A DNA stretch of 10,717 bases, from contig QMXC01000017.1 of NCBI GenBank assembly GCA_003661945.1, positions 1-10,717 on the forward strand, in the 5' to 3' direction. The notes beneath the pieces were generated by a model. That model was given only the letters and a program-made list of their open reading frames with translations, searched no databases and was not told where the DNA came from. Numbering within the stretch: position 1 is the stretch's first letter; each line of letters begins with the position of its first letter. Source of the stretch: Candidatus Bathyarchaeota archaeon (GTDB lineage Archaea > Thermoproteota > Bathyarchaeia > Bathyarchaeales > UBA233). A program made the position numbers and the translations under genes. Below, piece by piece: positions 6,226 through 10,717 of this stretch.

Positions 6226-7155
6226 ATGCAAGAGAAAATAGGGTGGAAACGGTTGGTTAGCGAAAAACGCTGGAAGCCTTTGGTTCTGAAATGGAGAACC
6301 CTAACAGAGCTTTTAACGCTGATAACATTCTTCATAGCCGCTGTCTTGGTGGAATACGCCATAGTGCAATACGCGTTCTCGTTGGGAGTAGTGGAAAGAA
6401 ACATACTTTCCTACGCCTTAACTTTTCCGGGGACGGACTGGACTTTCACCATAACGATTAGCCCGCTATTCCACTTGGTTCCTTTAGGGGCAATAATCTG
6501 CCTAGTCTCAAGCTGGACCTATCTGACTCGATGCACAGCTGTGGCTCCACGGAAAACAGAAACGAGGCAAAGAAGACCTCAACATACGCGATATAGGGAA
6601 AAGAGGGGTTGGCTGAAGCCTTTGAGGAAGTTTGGTAGGAAGCTGAGTTATGGCTTCGCAAAGTTGTGGACCCGGGCGAAAACGAGGCTTCTGAAAACCC
6701 GTGGAGTCTCTTACTTGTGGCACAAAATCTCCTTTGCAAGAGCAGCGATAAAAAGCGCTTTCATTGTATTCGTTGTCTTCGCAGCCTTTGTTTTTGCAGC
6801 TTTGTTCATGGCTTTCCCGTTTCTCTTGCCGAAGTGGATGATGACTCTTTACATGGGTAACCCGTCCTTCTACGGATTCGTGAGAGGGACTATGAGCTGG
6901 GCGCAAGGCATCGCGTGCGCTGTGCCTCCTTTGGGATGGATTGCTTCGGGAGTAAATGGTGCGCTAAGAGCAGTTGCACCGGGTTTCCGATACGTCGTAG
7001 AGGGATTAGGCTCGGCTGTTGCGCCATTGGTGGCGTTAGATGCTACGGGAAAATATGTTTTTCTTCAGAATTTCGCCGCTTGGGTGTGCTGTCTCGCTTC
7101 GCTCGCTTATGGGCAATATGTGAGGAAATATTATCGCCGCCGAAGATTCTATTAG
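6226..7155 (+). CDS. Unrecognised membrane protein with a polybasic cytoplasmic loop
   Basis: I do not recognise this 309-residue protein. Hydrophobic segments lie at about 27-50, 81-100, 175-200 and 278-297, with a weaker, small-residue-rich segment at about 223-270. Between the second and third segments is a roughly 65-residue loop (103-168) extremely rich in arginine and lysine, and the C-terminus ends K-Y-Y-R-R-R-R-F-Y. By the positive-inside rule these basic parts should face the cytoplasm. No catalytic or transport motif is apparent. The gene has a credible TATA box and stops 25 bases before the endonuclease IV gene on the same strand, so the two are probably co-transcribed. The basic loop could contact nucleic acid or acidic lipids, or be only a topological anchor. 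The frame is well supported by its length, promoter and downstream neighbour. Confidence 0.65.
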   Translation: MQEKIGWKRLVSEKRWKPLVLKWRTLTELLTLITFFIAAVLVEYAIVQYAFSLGVVERNILSYALTFPGTDWTFTITISPLFHLVPLGAIICLVSSWTYLTRCTAVAPRKTETRQRRPQHTRYREKRGWLKPLRKFGRKLSYGFAKLWTRAKTRLLKTRGVSYLWHKISFARAAIKSAFIVFVVFAAFVFAALFMAFPFLLPKWMMTLYMGNPSFYGFVRGTMSWAQGIACAVPPLGWIASGVNGALRAVAPGFRYVVEGLGSAVAPLVALDATGKYVFLQNFAAWVCCLASLAYGQYVRKYYRRRRFY

Positions 7156-7180
7156 GCGAAAAGAGTAAGAGCGGAAAATT

Positions 7181-8062
7181 ATGGTGCGATGGAATAAGCC
7201 TCGGTTTGGACCCGCCGGGATTCCCTTAGGGTTCAAACGGTTAAAGCGAAAAGTTTTCGACGTGCCTGAATACCTGCACGAGGAAGGACTGACAGCCTTT
7301 GAATATCAAGCGGTTCGTTGGGGGGCTAAACCGCAGATAAGCCGAGAAGAAGCGGAAAAACTGGGCGCGAACTGCGAGAAATTCGACGTTCTCCTTTCGG
7401 TTCACGGCTCCTATTTCATAAACTTCTGCGGAAAAGAAGAAACCGTCGAAGCAAGCAGAAACCGTCTGATAGCTTGTGCAACAGCAGCCTCATGGATGGG
7501 AGCCCATATAGTGGTGTTTCACCCCGGATTCTACGGGAAACATTCGAAGAAGGAAGCATTCGATAGCTGTGTGAAAGCGTTAAGCCAAGTCGTAGAAGAA
7601 ATGAAAGCACGCGGGATAAGCGCCGTGAAGCTTGGACCCGAGACCACGGGTAAGCTTTCACAGTTTGGAAGCCTCCAAGAAATTTTAGAACTATGCGAAA
7701 AGGTTGAACAAACAGCTCCGGTGATTGATTGGGCGCATCTGCATGCACGAGAGTTTGGGAAGTTCAAAACTTTAGAAGATTTTCGGAACGTCTTGGACGA
7801 GATCGAAAGGCGTCTGGGAAAAGAAGCACTAGAGCATTTGCATTGCCATTTTACCAAGATTGAATACACGGAAAAAGGCGAAAAACGGCATCATACAATG
7901 GATGAGACGGAATTTGGACCTGATTTTAGGCTTTTGGCAAAGGCGATAGCGGAATATGATTTGAAGCCGGTCATCATCAGCGAAAGCCCCGTTCTAGATG
8001 TGGACGCGGTCAAGATGCGAGATATACTAATGAACGAGTTAAAAGCGAAAAGAGCCGTTTAG
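7181..8062 (+). CDS. nfo: Endonuclease IV-family TIM-barrel protein (AP endonuclease-like)
   Basis: The 293-residue protein has the ordered metal-site motifs of endonuclease IV: H75 in V-H-G-S-Y-F-I-N, H114 in V-F-H-P-G-F-Y-G, E154 in G-P-E-T-T-G, D183 and H186 in V-I-D-W-A-H, H221 in H-C-H-F-T-K, H237 in K-R-H-H-T-M and E268 in I-I-S-E-S-P. Family members cut DNA on the 5' side of abasic sites in base excision repair with a three-zinc centre. By alignment with E. coli Nfo from memory, the aspartate just before the R-H-H run is replaced by lysine (K235), so one ligand may differ; archaeal relatives often vary here. The length matches the family (about 280). The start M-V-R-W-N-K-P-R-F-G-P-A-G-I-P is a usual archaeal opening. 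It could instead act as a xylose-isomerase-like sugar enzyme, but the motif set favours the nuclease family. It follows the membrane protein gene closely. Confidence 0.82.
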   Translation: MVRWNKPRFGPAGIPLGFKRLKRKVFDVPEYLHEEGLTAFEYQAVRWGAKPQISREEAEKLGANCEKFDVLLSVHGSYFINFCGKEETVEASRNRLIACATAASWMGAHIVVFHPGFYGKHSKKEAFDSCVKALSQVVEEMKARGISAVKLGPETTGKLSQFGSLQEILELCEKVEQTAPVIDWAHLHAREFGKFKTLEDFRNVLDEIERRLGKEALEHLHCHFTKIEYTEKGEKRHHTMDETEFGPDFRLLAKAIAEYDLKPVIISESPVLDVDAVKMRDILMNELKAKRAV

Positions 8063-8106
8063 CCTTTCCATTTTCTTCGGTTGCTCTTTATTGATTGTGC
8101 GATAGG

Positions 8107-8115
8107 TTTTTTTAT
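8107..8115 (+). promoter_or_regulatory. Probable TATA box for the moeA pair
   Basis: TTTTTTTAT in the 76-base gap after the endonuclease gene is centred about 28 bases before the GTG at 8139. Initiation would fall almost on that codon, suggesting a leaderless transcript. A second candidate, TTTATTG (8087-8093), would similarly place initiation at the alternative TTG at 8118. Confidence 0.4.
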
Positions 8116-8138
8116 CGTTGTTGACTGTCTCTACGCGG

Positions 8139-9398
8139 GTGTTCAAGCGTTTGGTTCGGCTTAAAGGGTTCGAAAAACTGACTTCAATCGAAGAGGCTAA
8201 ACGAATTTTCTTCGAAAAGCTCCAGCTTAAAAAACTGGATGTAACGGAAGTTTCGTTGGAAAACGCTTTGAACCGAGTTTTAGCCGAAGACGTAGTTTCA
8301 GAGAAGGATTTGCCTCCGTTTAACCGTTCCGCGGTGGACGGGTATGCAGTAAAAGCCAAAGACACGTTCGGAGCTTCGCAGCTAAGCCCTAAAACCTTGA
8401 AAATCGTTGAAGACAGCCTTGTAGGCGAAAAACAGGCGGTGGAGATATGGACGGGTAACCCTGTTCCGGAAGGGGCAGACGCTGTAGTAATGCTCGAACA
8501 TACACGAAAAAAGAACAGAGACACATTGGAGGTTTTGAAGCCCGTTGCGCCCGGAGAAAACGTTTCCAGACGAGGCGAAGATGTTCGAAGAGGAGAAGTT
8601 GTGGTTAAGGCTGGAACCCGTCTGAAGCCGCAGCACCTCGGCATATTAGCGGCACTTGGATTCACGGCTGTAAAGGTTTTTAGAAAACCGAAGGTTGCTG
8701 TTCTAGCCACGGGGAACGAGCTTGTTGAACCTGGAGAAAAGCCGAGCCCACATCAGATAGTTGAAGTTAATAGACTTATTATTTCCGGGCTTTGCCAACA
8801 GCTCGGATGCGAAACCGTTGATTTAGGAATAGCACGGGACAACGTAGACGAAATCGCTTCGAAAATCTCGAAGGGCATAGAAGCCGCGGACGTGGTCGTC
8901 ACTACGGGTGGCACAAGCGTTGGGGCTAAGGATTTGGTTCCCGAAGCCGTGAACCGTTTAGGCGCACCTGGCATAGTTGTGCATGGCATAGCTATGCGTC
9001 CAGCCATGCCTACTGCTTTAGGCGTGGTTCGCGGTAAACCGGTAATTGTGCTGTCCGGAAACCCGGTTGCAGCTATGATAGGATTCGAAGTTTTCGGAAA
9101 ACCGCTTATACTCAAAATGCTCAACACAGCAACGCCTGAAGCCTTCTTTGTGAAAGCAAAGTTAACCCGCAGAGCCTCCAGCGTCCTTGGAAGAAAAAGC
9201 TTTTTACGGGTTTACGTTTACATGGAAAACGGAGAATTTTACGCTTCACCAGTCCGCCTCATGGGTTCAGGTATAATTTCGACCATGACGAAAGCCAACG
9301 GCTACGTTGTGATACCCGAAGACAGAGGGGGACTAGAAAAAGACGAAACCGTGCTCGTTCACATGTTTGACTTTATAGGTGAAAAAGGAAATGTTTAG
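8139..9398 (+). CDS. moeA: MoeA-family molybdopterin molybdenumtransferase, divergent paralogue
   Basis: The 419-residue protein (from GTG at 8139) has the full MoeA layout: N-terminal domains (about 8-180), the MoCF_biosynth domain (about 186-325) and a C-terminal beta-barrel (about 340-415). Motifs include P-P-F-N-R-S-A-V-D-G-Y-A-V (59-71), G-N-P-V-P-E-G-A-D (106-114), A-T-G-N-E-L (190-195), T-T-G-G-T-S-V-G-A-K-D (255-265) and L-S-G-N-P-V-A-A (305-312). MoeA inserts molybdate or tungstate into adenylylated molybdopterin in the cytoplasm. Two active-site loops depart from the usual form: K-P-G-K-P reads R-P-A-M-P (287-291), and L-P-G-N-P has serine for its first proline. A TTG at 8118 could add seven residues, but the GTG start begins F-K-R-L, matching M-F-R-K-L in the next paralogue, and sits a leaderless distance from a TATA box. 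Its stop overlaps the second moeA gene. Confidence 0.88.
   Translation: MFKRLVRLKGFEKLTSIEEAKRIFFEKLQLKKLDVTEVSLENALNRVLAEDVVSEKDLPPFNRSAVDGYAVKAKDTFGASQLSPKTLKIVEDSLVGEKQAVEIWTGNPVPEGADAVVMLEHTRKKNRDTLEVLKPVAPGENVSRRGEDVRRGEVVVKAGTRLKPQHLGILAALGFTAVKVFRKPKVAVLATGNELVEPGEKPSPHQIVEVNRLIISGLCQQLGCETVDLGIARDNVDEIASKISKGIEAADVVVTTGGTSVGAKDLVPEAVNRLGAPGIVVHGIAMRPAMPTALGVVRGKPVIVLSGNPVAAMIGFEVFGKPLILKMLNTATPEAFFVKAKLTRRASSVLGRKSFLRVYVYMENGEFYASPVRLMGSGIISTMTKANGYVVIPEDRGGLEKDETVLVHMFDFIGEKGNV
9377..9382 (+). promoter_or_regulatory. Shine-Dalgarno site that fixes the start of the second moeA
   Basis: AGGTGA, a close match to the 16S anti-Shine-Dalgarno complement, ends eight bases before the ATG at 9391. 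The earlier in-frame GTG at 9379 lies inside this motif, so the ATG is the better start. Confidence 0.65.
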
Positions 9399-10632
9399 GA
9401 AGCTCCTTTCCCTCGACGAAGCAAAAGAAAAGATAAGCAGGCGTTTTAAGCCTAAACCGCTCGGCGTGGAACAAATCCCTCTTTTGGATGCGAATCGAAG
9501 GGTATTAGCCGAACAGATAGTTTCGCCTATAGATGTGCCGCCCTTCAACCGTTCAACCGTGGACGGATACGCCGTAAAGGCGGAAGACACTTTCGGCGCT
9601 GATGAAGCTAACCCTGCTAGGCTGCGTTTACGAGGCGCCATAAACGTAGGTGAACTGCCAAACATCAAATTAGAGAAGGGTGAAACAGCGGAAATAGCCA
9701 CTGGGGCGCCTCTTCCGAAAGGAGCGGACGCTGTGGTGATGATGGAAAACACGGAAAAACAGGGCGGAACCGTACTCGTTTATAGAAGCGTTGTGGAAAA
9801 CGAGAATGTTATGAAAGCTGGAGCAGACATCAAGAAAGACGAAGTCGTGTTCACGCCGGGAAAACGTTTAACGTGGAAAGACATAGGCGTAATAGCTGCT
9901 TTAGGCGTAAAAACAGTTAAGGTTTACAGAAAACCCCGAGTCGCCGTAATTTCAACCGGAACAGAAATAGTAGCTCCGGGAAACAGGCTTCCACCCGGAA
10001 AAATCTATGACATAAACGGCTACACGCTCAGCGCGTCTGTAGCCGAATGCGGAGCTACACCCTTGAACATGGGCGTTGTCTCCGATGATTATCAACAACT
10101 AAGCGAGACACTTCGAGAAGCACTAGAAACAACGGATGCAGTCATCACTTCTGGGGGAGTATCTGTCGGACCGAGGGACTTTATCCCGAGGATTCTGGAA
10201 TCCTTAGGCGGCCACGAGCTTGTTGTTCATGGAATCGCGATTAAGCCTGGAAAGCCTACAACCGTGGCGTTGATAAATGGAAAACCGGTTTTTGCTCTGC
10301 CTGGACACCCCACGTCGGCGTTGCTAACATTTCATTTGCTGGTTCGCCCGTTTTTAGCTAAGCTCTCTGGAATTTCCGGTGTGGAGAAAACATTTAAAAC
10401 CGTTAAGGCGTGTGTAGGCGTACGGATGTTTCCAGCTAAGGGAAGACGCACGTTTGTGACGGTGAAGCTTGTTCGAGAAGCTGATGGAAGGAATGTTGCT
10501 TATCCGGCGACTACGGGTGAGTCGGGAGCCATAACCACGTTGGCGAAGGCGGATGGATTCATTGAGATTCCGGAAAACCAGCAGTTCATCGACGCTGGAG
10601 AAGAAGCTACGGTTCACTTATTCGAGGTTTGA
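9391..10632 (+). CDS. moeA: MoeA-family molybdopterin molybdenumtransferase, canonical paralogue
   Basis: The 413-residue protein has the same three-part layout as its neighbour but conserved loops throughout: P-P-F-N-R-S-T-V-D-G-Y-A-V (50-62), A-T-G-A-P-L-P-K-G-A-D (103-113), S-T-G-T-E-I-V-A-P-G (188-197), Y-D-I-N-G (206-210), S-G-G-V-S-V-G-P-R-D (254-263), I-K-P-G-K-P-T-T (284-291) and A-L-P-G-H-P-T-S-A (302-310). It should ligate Mo or W into the molybdopterin adenylate intermediate. It overlaps the upstream moeA by eight bases (9391-9398), so the two are translationally linked. The N-terminal region is nearly superimposable on that of the upstream protein (both P-P-F-N-R-S-x-V-D-G-Y-A-V-K-A-x-D-T-F-G-A), indicating a duplication whose copies later diverged. 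MoaB or MogA adenylyltransferase is not in the window. The ATG is chosen for the Shine-Dalgarno spacing and for matching the paralogue's start. Confidence 0.92.
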   Translation: MFRKLLSLDEAKEKISRRFKPKPLGVEQIPLLDANRRVLAEQIVSPIDVPPFNRSTVDGYAVKAEDTFGADEANPARLRLRGAINVGELPNIKLEKGETAEIATGAPLPKGADAVVMMENTEKQGGTVLVYRSVVENENVMKAGADIKKDEVVFTPGKRLTWKDIGVIAALGVKTVKVYRKPRVAVISTGTEIVAPGNRLPPGKIYDINGYTLSASVAECGATPLNMGVVSDDYQQLSETLREALETTDAVITSGGVSVGPRDFIPRILESLGGHELVVHGIAIKPGKPTTVALINGKPVFALPGHPTSALLTFHLLVRPFLAKLSGISGVEKTFKTVKACVGVRMFPAKGRRTFVTVKLVREADGRNVAYPATTGESGAITTLAKADGFIEIPENQQFIDAGEEATVHLFEV

Positions 10633-10639
10633 CGAAGGC

Positions 10640-10717
10640 TTAGTATTCGAGCATTTTCCGTCGAGCCATAACGTAGATGGAGAAGAACCAGACCAGCGCC
10701 ACGTAAACGATTAAGGC
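10640..10717 (-). CDS. C-terminus of a membrane protein, possibly an ABC permease
   Basis: The minus strand reads 25 codons in from the window edge to TAA at 10640-10642. They encode a hydrophobic helix (A-L-I-V-Y-V-A-L-V-W-F-F-S-I-Y-V-M) followed by A-R-R-K-M-L-E-Y. A final membrane helix with a basic tail is the usual end of ABC-2-type permeases and of many other transporters. It converges on the second moeA, leaving seven bases between stops. The fragment is too short to name a substrate; a molybdate or tungstate permease would suit the neighbours, but nothing here shows that. Confidence 0.5.
   Translation of the reverse strand, partial: ALIVYVALVWFFSIYVMARRKMLEY

Noticed and set aside
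8039..8710. 223-codon open frame on the minus strand over the first moeA
   Set aside because: Its serine/threonine-rich composition is the antisense shadow of a clearly conserved moeA gene; similar shadows lie opposite the second moeA.
8985..8996. Palindrome GCATAGCTATGC
   Set aside because: It lies in the coding sequence of the first moeA at conserved residues; chance is the simplest explanation.
10640..10717. Naming the terminal fragment as a molybdate/tungstate permease
   Set aside because: Only one membrane helix and a basic tail are visible; proximity to moeA on the opposite strand is not enough.

Overview
The window reads as a piece of an archaeal chromosome, probably from the TACK side of the tree (Bathyarchaeia-like). 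This is inferred from gene content, not from a marker gene: archaeal type IV pilus parts with class III signal peptides, a TackOD1-type multi-zinc-ribbon protein, an ACT-V4R sensor protein, an archaeal-style endonuclease IV, two MoeA paralogues, TATA-type promoter boxes and starts with little or no leader. Genes are tightly packed. No intergenic stretch exceeds about 130 bases, and I see no RNA gene, insertion sequence or CRISPR array.

Region 1 (1-3903, + strand) is the end of a type IV pilus operon. It holds the C-terminus of the secretion/assembly ATPase, two single-unit platform membrane proteins in tandem, a small pilin, and a large pilin-like protein. The large one carries a DUF2341 domain and a nidogen-like beta-sandwich between its N-terminal helix and a C-terminal segment resembling the small pilin's head. 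Genes overlap or nearly touch, so one transcript is likely. The prepilin peptidase is not in view.

Region 2 (3938-6118) holds single genes in alternating orientation: a TackOD1-like zinc-ribbon protein with a C-terminal nuclease-fold-like domain (-), a 58-residue zinc-ribbon protein too short for routine ORF calling (+), and an ACT-V4R protein (-). The first two diverge from a 148-base promoter region. The second and third converge.

Region 3 (6226-8062, +) pairs an unrecognised polybasic membrane protein with an endonuclease IV-family TIM barrel, probably co-transcribed.

Region 4 (8139-10632, +) is a tandem pair of MoeA molybdopterin molybdenumtransferase paralogues with an 8-base gene overlap. 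One keeps the usual K-P-G-K-P and P-G-x-P loops; the other has changed both, which suggests divided roles in molybdenum/tungsten cofactor insertion. The window closes with the C-terminus of a membrane protein, perhaps an ABC permease, on the opposite strand.
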